Notes: generated by a model not told the origin, from the letters alone. Shown: positions 15,641-24,853, numbered from the stretch's first letter. The stretch is 64,000 bases of DNA from Enhygromyxa salina (GCF_000737335.2 NZ_JMCC02000034.1:19938-83937), one strand, 5' to 3'. Made by a program: numbers and translations.

Positions 15641-17583
15641 TGGCCATTGATCATCGCAGCCCGCCATTTCCCAGCCAGCGCCCTGCCGACGCCGAGCGCC
15701 CGGTCAGCAGCCTGGTCCAGACCATCCCGCCGCCCGATCGGGCCGACGCCGAGATCCTCGAGTTCCTGGGTGACTACGAGCGCCGCAGCCTGCTGCGCTT
15801 CGTCACGATCGGCTCGGTCGACGACGGCAAGTCAACCCTGATCGGCCGGCTCTTGTACGAGACCGGCGGCGTGTTCGAAGATCAGCTGGCCTCGGTCACC
15901 AGCACCGAGCAAGACGGCAGCGAGGTCATCAACTTCGCCAACCTGACCGACGGCTTGGTCGCCGAGCGCGAGCAGGGCATCACGATCGACGTCGCGTACC
16001 GCTACTTCGCGACCAAGCGGCGCAAGTTCATCATCGCCGACACCCCCGGCCACGTTCAGTACACCCGCAACATGGCGACCGGGGCCAGCACGGCCGACGC
16101 CGCGGTGATCCTGATCGACGCGCGGCTTGGGGTCTTGCAGCAGTCGCGGCGCCACGCCTACATCGCCGCGCTGCTCCGCATCCCCAGCCTGCTGGTCGCG
16201 GTCAACAAGATGGACCTCGTCAACTTCGAGCGCAGCACCTACGACGCGATCGTGGCGGAGTTCCGGGCGTTCACGGACCAGCTCGAGTTTGGCAACGTGG
16301 AGTTCTTCCCGGTCAGCGCGCTCGCGGGCGACAACGTGGTCGAGCCGAGCGCGCGCACCCCATGGTTTCGCGAAGCTGGCGGCAAGCCGCTGCTCGAGCA
16401 CCTCGAGTCCATGGAGGTCGCCAGCACCGGCGACGACGAGCGACTGATCTTCCCGGTCCAGCTGGTCTCGCGGCCCGACCTGGATTTTCGTGGCTACGCG
16501 GGCACGATCGCCGCGGGCCGGATCCGGCGTGGTGATCTGATCAAGGTGCTGCCCTCGGGCAAGACCAGCCGGGTCGAGCGAATCGTGACCTGGGACGGCG
16601 ACCTCGCCGAGGCGTTCGCGCCGATGTCGGTCACGCTCACGCTCGCCGACGAGATCGACATCAGCCGCGGCGACGTGCTGACCCAGGTCGAGAACGACCT
16701 GCACATCAGCCGCCGGCTAGAAGCCACGCTGGTGTGGATGCACGACATCCCGCTCGAGACCGGGCGCCAGTACCTGCTCAAGCACATGACCACGCTGGTC
16801 TCGGGCACGATCGTCAAGGTCGACCACAAGGTCGACATGGACACGCTCGCGCACGTCAGCGCCAACAGCTTGGCGCTCAACGAGATCGGCGACGTCAGCC
16901 TCAGCCTCAACCGGCCGCTGATCCTCGACGACTACACCCAGGACAAGACCGCTGGGTCGTTCGTGATCATCGATCGGGTCAGCAACGTCACCGTCGCCGC
17001 CGGAATGATCCGCGGGCACGGCGAGGACTACCAAGACGATGGCCGCGCGGTGGCGCGGGCGATCGTTGCGACCGAGCGTGCGGCCCGGTTCAATCAAAAG
17101 CCCGCCGTGCTGTGGATGACCGGGCGCTCGGGCACCGGGAAGATCGTGGTCGCGCGGGCCCTGGAGCGGCGGCTGTTCGACGCGGGGCACATGGCCTACG
17201 TGTTTGATCCGCAGCAGCTCACGCGCATTGACCGGCAGGCCCAGGCTGCCCAGTTTCGTGCGCTGGTCAACGCCGCGGAGCTGGTCGCGGATGCGGGGAT
17301 GATCGTGATCGTTGCCTACACGTCGCCCTCGCGGGCGGACCGGGCGAACGCGCAGGCGCACTTTCAGGATCGCTTCGCGTTCCTCGAGGCCTTCTTCGAC
17401 GCGGACCTGCCCACCTGCCGCAGCCGGCTCGAGGCGCTTGGCCGCGAGCCGGACGAGGCGAGCTTGGCCTACGAGCCGCCGGATGATCCGGACATCATGA
17501 TCGACGGGGACGAGCTGAACATTGCTCGCGAGGTTGATCGGCTGGTCCGCGCGCTGGAGCGGCGGGGCGTGATCAAGGGCTAG
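15640..17583 (+). CDS. cysN: Sulfate adenylyltransferase subunit 1 fused to a degenerate APS-kinase-like domain (CysNC)
   Basis: A 647-residue fusion. Residues about 45-470 form the CysN GTPase: GSVDDGKST (P-loop), DTPGHVQY (G3), NKMD (G4) and PVSALAGDN (G5-like), followed by the elongation-factor-like barrels. Together with CysD it makes APS from sulfate and ATP. The C-terminal 165 residues align with CysC (APS kinase), but key residues are changed: the P-loop is GRSGTGKIVV, with Ile where Ser or Thr should follow the Lys; the APS-binding DGDNVR motif is replaced by FDPQQLTR; and the KGLYxxA element is absent, although TSPSRADR keeps the region of the phosphorylated Ser. The kinase half may therefore be inactive. 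Its start overlaps the cysD stop. Confidence 0.92.
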   Translation: MAIDHRSPPFPSQRPADAERPVSSLVQTIPPPDRADAEILEFLGDYERRSLLRFVTIGSVDDGKSTLIGRLLYETGGVFEDQLASVTSTEQDGSEVINFANLTDGLVAEREQGITIDVAYRYFATKRRKFIIADTPGHVQYTRNMATGASTADAAVILIDARLGVLQQSRRHAYIAALLRIPSLLVAVNKMDLVNFERSTYDAIVAEFRAFTDQLEFGNVEFFPVSALAGDNVVEPSARTPWFREAGGKPLLEHLESMEVASTGDDERLIFPVQLVSRPDLDFRGYAGTIAAGRIRRGDLIKVLPSGKTSRVERIVTWDGDLAEAFAPMSVTLTLADEIDISRGDVLTQVENDLHISRRLEATLVWMHDIPLETGRQYLLKHMTTLVSGTIVKVDHKVDMDTLAHVSANSLALNEIGDVSLSLNRPLILDDYTQDKTAGSFVIIDRVSNVTVAAGMIRGHGEDYQDDGRAVARAIVATERAARFNQKPAVLWMTGRSGTGKIVVARALERRLFDAGHMAYVFDPQQLTRIDRQAQAAQFRALVNAAELVADAGMIVIVAYTSPSRADRANAQAHFQDRFAFLEAFFDADLPTCRSRLEALGREPDEASLAYEPPDDPDIMIDGDELNIAREVDRLVRALERRGVIKG

Positions 17584-17589
17584 CAGCCC

Positions 17590-18034
17590 GAGTACGGGCG
17601 CACCGCGAAGGGCGTGAGGGCTAGCAGCCCCTCGCGGCGGAGGGCCCGAGCGAAGCTGGGGTCCTTCGGCCCGCACGCAGGCCGCAGGCCGAGTACGGGC
17701 GCACCGCGAAGGGCGTGAGGGCTAGCAGCCCCTCGCGGCGGAGGGCCCGAGCGAAGCTGGGGTCCTTCGGCCCGCACGCAGGCCGCAGGCCGAGTACGGG
17801 CGCACCGCGAAGGGCGTGAGGGCTAACAGCCCCTCGCGGCGGAGGGCCCGAGCGAAGCTGGGGTCCTTCGGCCCGCACGCAGGCCGCAGGCCGAGTACGG
17901 GCGCACCGCGAAGGGCGTGAGGACTAACAGCCCCTCGCGGCGGAGGGCCCGAGCGAAGCTGGGGTCCTTCGGCCCGCACGCAGGCCGCAGGCCGAGTACG
18001 GGCGCACCGCGAAGGGCGTGAGGACTAACAGCCC
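17590..18034. repeat. Tandem repeat, 101-bp unit, about 4.4 copies
   Basis: Units begin at 17590, 17691, 17792, 17893 and 17994, the last being partial. They are nearly identical, differing by single bases such as GGCTAGCAG against GGCTAACAG. The array starts within ten bases of the cysN stop codon and fills almost the whole gap to the next gene. Each unit contains short dyads, including CCCG-AGTA-CGGG. Since 101 is not a multiple of three and both strands are open, the short open frames across it are not credible genes. Confidence 0.95.
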
Positions 18035-18123
18035 TCGGGTTCTGGGTCGGTGAGAAGCCGTCTCCAGCATGTCTCCAACGCCGGGGATCCCGGCGTGGGG
18101 ACGCCCAACCTACCGTCGACCAA

Positions 18124-19089
18124 GTGCGTATCGTATTTCTTGGTGTATCCCTCGCCGTTCTCGTCGCGTGCGACTCGAGCCAGACTGCCCCCACGCAGCG
18201 TCCCGAGCCGCAGTCACAAGCAACCGTCGCCGCCCCGGCGGAGCAAGCGGAGCCACTCGTCAGCGTCCCAGGTACCGCGATTCGTCTCACCCCTCCGCCA
18301 GGCTTCGCGGCCATGTCCAGCTACGACGGCTTTCGCAACGAACAAACGGGTGGGATGATCATGGTCACGCGCATCGATCGTCCATACGAGGACGTGCGCG
18401 CGGCGATGGAGGCCAACCTCGCCGCCGATGGCGTCACCCCTGACTACGCCGAGGATCTCGCCCAGGGCGACCTGCCCGGGCGATTGGTGCTCGTGTCTCA
18501 GGCGCGCGGGGGTGAGTTCACGTCGAGCTGGCAACGGCTGCTGGGCAGCGGCGAGGAGACCATCGTCATCTCGGGAATCTGTTCGCAGGCGCCCTGTGAC
18601 GAGCAGCTCGAGCAGCTCGAGGCGGCGCTGCGCTCGGCGGTGTGGGACAGCGACGCGCCGCAACAGCTCGGTGTGCATCTGGTCGACACTGGCGGGCTGC
18701 AAGCGATCATGGAGGACGAGCGCGAGCTGATGTACTCCAGCGATGGCACCCTCGCCGGCGACGTGGTGTTTCACGTGAGCTTGGTGCCGGGCTCGATCTC
18801 CGACGAGCAGCGTCAGCGCGCGCTCGACAGGTTCGAGGCTCTGCACGGGTTCGAGGCCCAGGACGTCAAGCCGGTCACGATCGACGGGCTCGAGGGCCGC
18901 GTGTCCGTGGGCGCGAGCAAGGCCGCCGCGAACGGCAAGCTCTTCTACGACGTGGTCTTGTTCGACCGAGAGGGCATCTGGTACCTGTCGGGAAACGCCA
19001 GGAAGGACTCGCCGGCGACGCGCGAGGTGTTCGAGCGCATGGCCAGCAGCTTCGCGCGCGGGTCTGCGGCACGATTTAGTGGTGGATGA
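18124..19089 (+). CDS. Predicted lipoprotein of unknown function
   Basis: A 321-residue protein starting at GTG 18124 with a lipoprotein signal (VSLAVLVACDSS; lipid Cys about residue 16) and a Thr/Pro/Gln/Ala linker. The mature part seems to hold two similar alpha/beta units: each has a stretch like a stress or lipid-binding beta sheet (GTAIRLTPPPGFAAM, then GGMIMVTRI) followed by an amphipathic helix with Cys (ICSQAPCDEQLEQL). No catalytic motif is recognised. It has no ATG near the signal sequence, so GTG is the supported start. It lies directly after the 101-bp repeat array and alone on its strand. Confidence 0.7.
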   Translation: MRIVFLGVSLAVLVACDSSQTAPTQRPEPQSQATVAAPAEQAEPLVSVPGTAIRLTPPPGFAAMSSYDGFRNEQTGGMIMVTRIDRPYEDVRAAMEANLAADGVTPDYAEDLAQGDLPGRLVLVSQARGGEFTSSWQRLLGSGEETIVISGICSQAPCDEQLEQLEAALRSAVWDSDAPQQLGVHLVDTGGLQAIMEDERELMYSSDGTLAGDVVFHVSLVPGSISDEQRQRALDRFEALHGFEAQDVKPVTIDGLEGRVSVGASKAAANGKLFYDVVLFDREGIWYLSGNARKDSPATREVFERMASSFARGSAARFSGG

Positions 19090-19304
19090 GTCAGGGCTCG
19101 AGCCCGATCTCCGAGGGCATTGTCGCCGAAATTTCCAGTAAGCCCGCGCGAGGCCGGCGAATCGCCAGACCCGCCTCGGCCAAATGGTAGGCCGTCCGCG
19201 ATGCACATCGCCGGCCAACAAGCACGTCGAGCGCGGGGCGGCGCGATGTTCAGGTATCCCACGACCCCGCATCGGAAATCTCATCCGCACGGTAGACTCC
19301 CCAC

Positions 19305-20567
19305 ATGCAGCGCTTGGCCGTCTTGATCTGCGCGACGCTGACCCTGGCCTGGGCGAGCCCGGCGCTCGCGTCCCCGTGCGATGACCCTCAGCCCGCGTGG
19401 CTGATGTGCGAGGACTTCGAGCAGGGCGGGCTCGGCTGGCAGCAGTGGTTTGATCAATCGGCCTTCGTCGAGTGCGACGGCTGCCCCGACGGCGTCAACG
19501 ACCCGGATCGCATCCAGCTGCTCGCAGATCCTGCCGCGGCCCACGACGGCGACTGGTCCCTGCACCTGCCCGCCGCTGCGGCGGCCAACTACAGGGGCGC
19601 GTCGCTGGCCTATCGGACTTGCAACGGCAGCGGCGAGCAGGGCTGTCTCCTGACCGGGCACGACGAGCTCTACTTTCGTAGCTGGGTGCGCCTCGCCGAC
19701 GACCATCAATACGTGCATCACTTTCTCTCGATCGCCGGCACCCAACCAGACGAGTATTGGGGCGCCGATGGCAACGCCGGCTGCCGCCCCAACGGCTACC
19801 GCGCGGCGGGCACAACCCTCGACTTCAACACCGATCACGAGCTGTTTTTCTATACATACTTTCCCGAGATGAACTGCGACATGGGCGGCTACTGCGATGG
19901 TGTGTACGCGCAGGGCATCTGTGACGGCTGCGCGCAAAAGGACATGCCCTGCGAGAACGGGCTCGAGTGCTGCTGGGGCAACCTGTTCGCGCCTGATCCG
20001 CCCAAGGTGCTGGCCACCGGTGAGTGGACCTGTCTCGAATTGCACATGCAGATCAACACGCCCGGGCAAGCTGATGGCGCGATGTCGTTTTGGGTCGATG
20101 ACGAGCTCTCGCTCGAGCAGACGGGCATGCACTGGCGTGACGTCGAGGAGCTCGCGCTCAACAAGGCCTGGCTTCAGCACTACATCGCAGGCGGGGACGC
20201 GGATCAGCCCAACGAGGTGTGGTTCGACGACGTCGTCGTCAGCACCGAGCGCATCGGGTGTATGGCGACGGGGGACGGAGACGGGGACCCGGGTGATGGA
20301 GACGGCGACCCGGGTGACGGCGACGGAGACGGCGACCCGGGTGACGGCGACGGAGACGGAGACAGCGGCTCCGGTGATGGCGACGCGGGCGAGGCTACGG
20401 GCACCAGCGAAAGTGCTGACGGCCCTGGCGCAGACGACCCCGCCGGCTGCTCGTGCAACACAGCCAATCCGTCGCCGATGCGGCTGTGGTGGTCGTGCCT
20501 GATCTTGCTGGGGCTCGGCGCCGCGCCCCGGTCAACGCGGCGCCTTCGCTCCGGCACGCCTCTCTAG
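19305..20567 (+). CDS. Secreted protein with (GD)n spacer and MYXO-CTERM-like tail
   Basis: A 420-residue exported protein with a clean signal peptide (cleavage after ALAS, residue about 22). Residues 25-310 form a Cys- and Trp-rich globular region that looks like a jelly-roll/concanavalin fold of the polysaccharide-lyase or LamG kind (ELYFRSWVRL, ATGEWTCLELHMQIN, VWFDDVVVSTERIGC), but I cannot name the family. A (Gly-Asp)n spacer at about residues 320-360 is followed by GCSCNT, a hydrophobic segment and basic residues, a MYXO-CTERM-like sorting signal. The protein is therefore probably displayed on the surface. A carbohydrate-binding or -degrading role is plausible but not shown. Confidence 0.75.
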   Translation: MQRLAVLICATLTLAWASPALASPCDDPQPAWLMCEDFEQGGLGWQQWFDQSAFVECDGCPDGVNDPDRIQLLADPAAAHDGDWSLHLPAAAAANYRGASLAYRTCNGSGEQGCLLTGHDELYFRSWVRLADDHQYVHHFLSIAGTQPDEYWGADGNAGCRPNGYRAAGTTLDFNTDHELFFYTYFPEMNCDMGGYCDGVYAQGICDGCAQKDMPCENGLECCWGNLFAPDPPKVLATGEWTCLELHMQINTPGQADGAMSFWVDDELSLEQTGMHWRDVEELALNKAWLQHYIAGGDADQPNEVWFDDVVVSTERIGCMATGDGDGDPGDGDGDPGDGDGDGDPGDGDGDGDSGSGDGDAGEATGTSESADGPGADDPAGCSCNTANPSPMRLWWSCLILLGLGAAPRSTRRLRSGTPL

Positions 20568-20661
20568 TACCAGCTTGTTGCTGCCCGACCTCGGCGACTG
20601 GTCTCCCGCGAGTTCGATCCGAACAGCATCCTGAGCGCCATGCCAACGCGCAAGCGAGTCC

Positions 20662-20793
20662 ATGCAGGACGAGCGGCATTTCTCGTACCGCGATGGTCTT
20701 GCGGATCTGATCGTGTTGTTCGATCTTGCCAAATCATCGAGCCTCGGGACCGTCGCTGCAGTCGAGGTCCTGACCCTGCAACATCTCGGGTGA
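20662..20793 (+). CDS. Possible small ORF (43 aa) or gene remnant
   Basis: A short frame in the gap between the MYXO-CTERM protein and the convergent MFS gene encodes 43 residues (MQDERHFSYRDGLADLIVLF, then DLAKSSSLGTVAAVEVLTLQ, HLG). It looks protein-like: amphipathic, without the Arg/Pro bias of shadow frames. There is a stop shortly upstream in frame and no clear ribosome binding site. It may be a fragment of a longer lost gene. I do not recognise it. Confidence 0.2.
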   Translation: MQDERHFSYRDGLADLIVLFDLAKSSSLGTVAAVEVLTLQHLG

Positions 20794-20800
20794 GGCCGGT

Positions 20801-22276
20801 TCAGGCTTGCCGAATGTGCTGGCGGACCCGCCATAGTGGGGCGAGCGCGCCCAGGCAGACAACCGCGCTGACCAAGGCGGCCACGGCAAACCCGGTCTGC
20901 ACGGCGGCCGAGATCTCGGCGTTCAGAGGCACACCGTCGGCCCGTCCGAGCACCTCGCGGATGCGCTCGACATCCCCCATGAGGGTGCCCACCACGAAGA
21001 GCAGGACCGAGCCAACCAGGGCGTTGCCCATGGCAAACCCAAGGTTGCGGAGGAACTGGTGGGCGGCGGTGGCCCGCCCGAGCTCGTCGTCGGTGACCAA
21101 GTCGCGGAGCAGGGTGAGCCCAGCGTTGGTGCTGCCGCCGATGCCCGAGCCGGCCAAGACGAGCAGCACGAACAGCGCTGGCAGCGGTGCCCCGGAGGCA
21201 GCGATGCCGGCGATCGCGAACAGAGCGCACGACAGCAGCACGGTGCCGCCCAGCATCACGTTGAGAGGGCTGACACGCTCGCTGAGTCGGCTGACGATGT
21301 TGGCGCCTCCGGTCCAGCCGAGCACGAAGAAGACGACCGACCAGGCCGTGAGCGCCGTACCGCCCCCGTGTCCGGCGCTGACGAACAGGGGCACGAAGGT
21401 CTGGACGCCGATGCCGGCCATGAGCATGAGCGCGATGCCCCACGCGAGCGGACCCAACGGGGCGTCGAGGGCGTGCCGTGGAGCGATCACGGCGTCCTCG
21501 CGCCCGCGATTGCGTCGTACGACGGCGATCCCACAGACGACAGCGGCGCCTAGGGCGAGCAGCGAGCGGCCGTCGAGGGCGTCCACGGCGAACAGCACGA
21601 AGAAAGTGAAGCCTGCGAGGAGCCCCAGATCCACGGTCCGCAGCGCAGCACCTCGGCCTTCGTGGGCCGGCGGAGGCAGGGCGTTCCAACCGGCCACCAG
21701 CGCGATCGCTCCAAGAGGTAGATTGACCAGGAAGATCCAGCGCCACGAGGCGAACGTGAGCAGCACGGACGCCAGGGCAGGCCCCCCAACGCTCATCGCA
21801 CCCCAGACGTTCGTGTTGGCGGCGAAGGCTCGTCCGATTAGATGCCGTGGGAAGACCAGCCCGACGGCGCTCAGCCCGACAGCGTTCACCGCACCTGCAC
21901 CCGCGCCGTGGATCGCCCGGGCCAAGACGAGTGTCGCCATCGATGGTGCGAGGCCCGCAAGCACCCCGCCGATGATCAGCAGGATGACGGAGCCTCGGAA
22001 GACCTTCGCAATGCCGATCCGGTCGATCAGCGAGCCCGCGGCGACCGTGGAGACGCCGGCGGTCAGCAGGTAGCTCGTGATGACCCAGGGGAGCATCTCG
22101 ACATGGCCGAGGGACGCGGCGACCTGGGGCAGCGCTGCGGCCACCGAGAGACCTTCGAACGCGGACAGCGCGACCAGCAGCAGCACTGCGAAGGCGACCC
22201 GGCGAAACCGGCGGTCGAAGATGCTGGTGGCGTTGGCGACGCTGCTGGGCTCGTCCAGCGCGATGCTGTCAGACAT
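20801..22276 (-). CDS. MFS drug/proton antiporter, DHA2-like (14-TMS)
   Basis: A 491-residue major facilitator transporter with about 14 predicted membrane helices, fitting the EmrB/QacA (DHA2) branch of multidrug exporters. Recognisable elements are the loop SLIDRIGIAKVFRGS between helices 2 and 3, the helix-5 region GPALASVLLTFASWRWIFLVNLPLG, and a central loop before helix 7. A charged 25-residue N-terminus precedes the first helix. ATG 22276 is the only good start. No regulator gene is adjacent. Base composition and codon use look slightly different from its GD-lipoprotein neighbours, so horizontal acquisition is possible. Confidence 0.85.
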   Translation of the reverse strand: MSDSIALDEPSSVANATSIFDRRFRRVAFAVLLLVALSAFEGLSVAAALPQVAASLGHVEMLPWVITSYLLTAGVSTVAAGSLIDRIGIAKVFRGSVILLIIGGVLAGLAPSMATLVLARAIHGAGAGAVNAVGLSAVGLVFPRHLIGRAFAANTNVWGAMSVGGPALASVLLTFASWRWIFLVNLPLGAIALVAGWNALPPPAHEGRGAALRTVDLGLLAGFTFFVLFAVDALDGRSLLALGAAVVCGIAVVRRNRGREDAVIAPRHALDAPLGPLAWGIALMLMAGIGVQTFVPLFVSAGHGGGTALTAWSVVFFVLGWTGGANIVSRLSERVSPLNVMLGGTVLLSCALFAIAGIAASGAPLPALFVLLVLAGSGIGGSTNAGLTLLRDLVTDDELGRATAAHQFLRNLGFAMGNALVGSVLLFVVGTLMGDVERIREVLGRADGVPLNAEISAAVQTGFAVAALVSAVVCLGALAPLWRVRQHIRQA

Positions 22277-22455
22277 GGGGCCGCCTAGCCTCCACTACGG
22301 CGTCGTGATCACGGGCATTGTTCGAGCGCAGAGAAGGCGGATGCACGCTCATGCCCGCAGACACTACCCAGATCCGTCCTCCCGAACAAACGGGCGCTCC
22401 GGCGAACAGGCCCCCGCAACTCGACACGCGGCCGCGGCTCACGAAGGCCGTTGAC

Positions 22456-23361
22456 TTACTGACACGGCAGGTGCACGTCGACGACCTCACCGACATGCAG
22501 CTGCCCGCCACTGTGAAATTCGAAGCGTGACCGCTCGCGCCCGCAGTTGGATCGCTCGTCGCAGTGCTCGCGCACGAAGTAGTCGAGGTTGATCGACTCG
22601 ACGCCGGCCTCTGCGAGTGTGCTCAGCTCGCCGGGCAGCGAGGTCTTGTCGCCGTCTTCGTCGCGCCAGACCAGGATCTCGCCAAACTGGGCGTCACGCA
22701 TGTCGATGCTGCCGTCGTGGTTGCTGTCGAGGGTGGCGAGGGCGATGAAGCCATTGTCGGCCCGCCGGCCCGAGCCGAGCACCGAGCCCGAGCCAAACAG
22801 CTCGTGACCACCGTCGATAAATCCGTTGTGGTCGAGGTCGATCGCCAACCAGGGGTTGTCCGTCGCGGGCCAGTCGGTGTTGAGGCACATTCCGGCGCCG
22901 TCCATGTCGAACGATGCTGCGTTGCTCGCGAGCGCGACTGGCCCGGCGTCGAAGCTGAGCACGAGCGGCGTGAACGGACACGCGGGGAAATAGGGGACCC
23001 CGGCCTTGTCGAGTTGGCACCGGACCGTGCCAGCGAGACCGCAGTCGCGCTCTTCGTCGGGGAGGCACTCGTAGCTGGTCAGGCACTCGCCCCAGTGGCC
23101 GCTGAAGTCGCTGTCAAACGTGCAGAACTGGGTGCCTTCCGCTGCCGCTTCGGTCTCGCAGGACTGGGCCTCGCCGTGGTCCGCACATGGCTCGTCCTCC
23201 GGCTCGATCGGAACGTCGGAGAGCGGATCGCCGTCGCCATCTCCCTCCTCGACCTCATCCGCGCCGTCTTCGACGACCACGGTCTCGCTGTCACAACCTG
23301 CTGAAAACACCGTGATGCAGAGCACTGATCCGGCTGAGATGAATCGTCGAAGATCAAGCAT
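22456..23361 (-). CDS. Lipoprotein with EF-hand-like calcium loops
   Basis: A 301-residue lipoprotein (lipobox FSAGC, about residue 23) with an acidic spacer (VEEGDGDGD), a Cys-rich middle region, and a C-terminal half with two EF-hand/dockerin-like loops: DLDHNGFIDGGHE and DSNHDGSIDMRDA, each with Asp at positions 1, 3, 5 and Ile-Asp following. This pattern suggests calcium binding outside the cell. ATG 23361 is preceded by AGAGG, a plausible ribosome binding site; longer frames run into an AT-rich hairpin and have no signal peptide. The ligand or partner is unknown. Confidence 0.75.
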   Translation of the reverse strand: MLDLRRFISAGSVLCITVFSAGCDSETVVVEDGADEVEEGDGDGDPLSDVPIEPEDEPCADHGEAQSCETEAAAEGTQFCTFDSDFSGHWGECLTSYECLPDEERDCGLAGTVRCQLDKAGVPYFPACPFTPLVLSFDAGPVALASNAASFDMDGAGMCLNTDWPATDNPWLAIDLDHNGFIDGGHELFGSGSVLGSGRRADNGFIALATLDSNHDGSIDMRDAQFGEILVWRDEDGDKTSLPGELSTLAEAGVESINLDYFVREHCDERSNCGRERSRFEFHSGGQLHVGEVVDVHLPCQ

Positions 23362-23400
23362 GTGGCCTCTGTGGATGATTCTGGCATGAACTAACAAATC

Positions 23401-23420
23401 AAACAACAGCTTTGTTGTTT
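23401..23420 (-). terminator. AT-rich perfect hairpin, probable terminator of the ECF41 operon
   Basis: AAACAACA and TGTTGTTT form a perfect 8-bp stem around a GCTT loop, followed by T- or A-rich bases on either strand. It lies about 75 bases after the ECF sigma stop and 40 bases before the next minus-strand start. A stem this AT-rich stands out in such GC-rich DNA. Confidence 0.5.
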
Positions 23421-23494
23421 TTAAAATTACCCCCGAATTCGCGTGAAATGCGTTCAGGCCGCGACCTCGAGGGTCTGCATCCACACAGGTGAGG

Positions 23495-24352
23495 TCAGTG
23501 CAGCCGTATGCTGCGCAGCTTGTCCGGGTTGCGCGTGATGTAGATCCGGGTGATGCGCTCGCCGTCAATCTCGAGCGCGGTGGTCTGCAACGCATCATCG
23601 ATCCTGCTGACGAAGCCGGGGAGACCATCGATCACCACGCTCGAGATCATCTGAACGCCAGAGCCGAGCTTGCGTGCCAGCCCCGCGTAGAGCCGGACCA
23701 CACGTTCCGCACCGCGAATGACGTTGAACGACCGGATCTTGCCGCCGCCATCTGAGTGCAGGGTCACGTCATCCGCCAAAATGGCGCCAAGCGCCTGGGT
23801 GTCGCCGCTGCTGCAGGCGTTGAAGAACGCCTTGGTCAGCGCGGCCCCGGTCTCCCGCGACACCGGGTTGCGCGGTCGGTCGACTTGCACATGTGCGCGG
23901 GCGCGAGAGGCGAGCTGTCGCGTTGCGGCCGGGCTGCGGTCGATGGTGGAGGCGACCTCGCCGAGAGGCTGGCCAAACACATCGTGCAGCAGGAAGGCCG
24001 CACGCTCTAGCGGCGACAACCGCTCCAGCGCCATCATCAGGGTCAAGGTCAGATGGTCGAGCCGCAGATCATCATCCGGTTCGGGCTCGATCAACGGCTC
24101 GGGCAGCCAGGTGCCGGGATAGGTCTCGTGTCGGGCGCGCGCCGCGTTCATGCGGTTGAGACACAGCCGTGTCACGATGCGCGTGAGCCATGCGGCCGGC
24201 TTCCGAATGCCCGCATGATCGGTGCCATACCAGCGCAGCCAGGCGTCTTGAACAACATCCTCGGCTTCGGCGTGCGAGCCGAGCATCCGGTACGCGATGC
24301 GCAGCAGCCGGGGCCGCTGCGCTTCGAAGCTCTCGGTCACCCAGTCGAGCAT
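23495..24352 (-). CDS. ECF41-type RNA polymerase sigma factor with SnoaL-like C-terminal extension
   Basis: A 285-residue sigma factor. Residues 1-165 hold ECF regions sigma2 (YRMLGSHAEAEDVVQDAWLRW) and sigma4 (LERLSPLERAAFLLHDVFGQ, helix-turn-helix after it). The rest is a SnoaL/NTF2-like domain. Three sequence marks known for group ECF41 are present: WLPEPL in the linker, DGGGK in the C-terminal domain and NPDKL near the end. In that group the extension replaces a separate anti-sigma factor, modulating activity in cis. It is 15 bases downstream of a CMD/AhpD-like gene, the classic ECF41 target, in one operon. A matching promoter is proposed upstream of that gene. Confidence 0.92.
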   Translation of the reverse strand: MLDWVTESFEAQRPRLLRIAYRMLGSHAEAEDVVQDAWLRWYGTDHAGIRKPAAWLTRIVTRLCLNRMNAARARHETYPGTWLPEPLIEPEPDDDLRLDHLTLTLMMALERLSPLERAAFLLHDVFGQPLGEVASTIDRSPAATRQLASRARAHVQVDRPRNPVSRETGAALTKAFFNACSSGDTQALGAILADDVTLHSDGGGKIRSFNVIRGAERVVRLYAGLARKLGSGVQMISSVVIDGLPGFVSRIDDALQTTALEIDGERITRIYITRNPDKLRSIRLH

Positions 24353-24367
24353 TCCGCTGGATCCCTA

Positions 24368-24817
24368 CTAGATCGCGACCGGGTGGGCGGCGCGGAAGCC
24401 GACCTGAATCCGGTTCCAGGTGTTGATCGCCCCGACGGCCAGAGACAACCAAGCCCTTTCGTCCGCGGTGAAGGCCGCTTCGACGGCGGCCCAGTCCTCG
24501 TCGGGGGCGCCGGTCTCCGCGACAAGGGTCAGCGCCTCTGTCCAGGCTAGCGCCGCCCGCTCGCGGTCCAAGTAGAGCGAGCTCTCACGCCAGGCAGTCA
24601 GCATATGGAGCCGCAGCGCTTCCTCCCCATCCCGCAACGCCTCGGAGGTGTGCATGTGGATGCAGTAGGCGCAGCTATTGATCTGCGAGGCCCGCAGCTT
24701 CACCAGATGCAGCAGACTGGCCTCGAGCGGGCTGGCCTTCAACGCCGCTTCCAGTGCGAGAAGCGCCTTGAACCCGGCGTCGGCGCGTTCGAAGTAGTCG
24801 GTCATGCGAGGCGTCAT
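24368..24817 (-). CDS. Carboxymuconolactone decarboxylase/AhpD-like family protein
   Basis: A 149-residue all-helical protein of the CMD family. The redox-type motif CAYCIHMHT (CxxCxxxH) sits at about residues 51-59, preceded by the acidic and Ser-rich helix LHLVKLRASQIN, as in AhpD-like peroxidase-related proteins. These proteins use the vicinal Cys pair in thiol-disulfide or peroxide chemistry. The gene is first in an operon with the ECF41 sigma factor, and CMD proteins are a typical ECF41 target. ATG 24817 is used; ATG 24805 is an alternative four codons downstream. Confidence 0.88.
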   Translation of the reverse strand: MTPRMTDYFERADAGFKALLALEAALKASPLEASLLHLVKLRASQINSCAYCIHMHTSEALRDGEEALRLHMLTAWRESSLYLDRERAALAWTEALTLVAETGAPDEDWAAVEAAFTADERAWLSLAVGAINTWNRIQVGFRAAHPVAI

Positions 24818-24853
24818 TGTACGTTGTTCTCCTGTTTTGCTGTCACGCTGACT

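Noticed and set aside
17580..18314. Several short minus-strand frames across the 101-bp repeat
   Set aside because: They repeat each other only because the DNA does; the unit is not a multiple of three, both strands are open, and there is no start signal.
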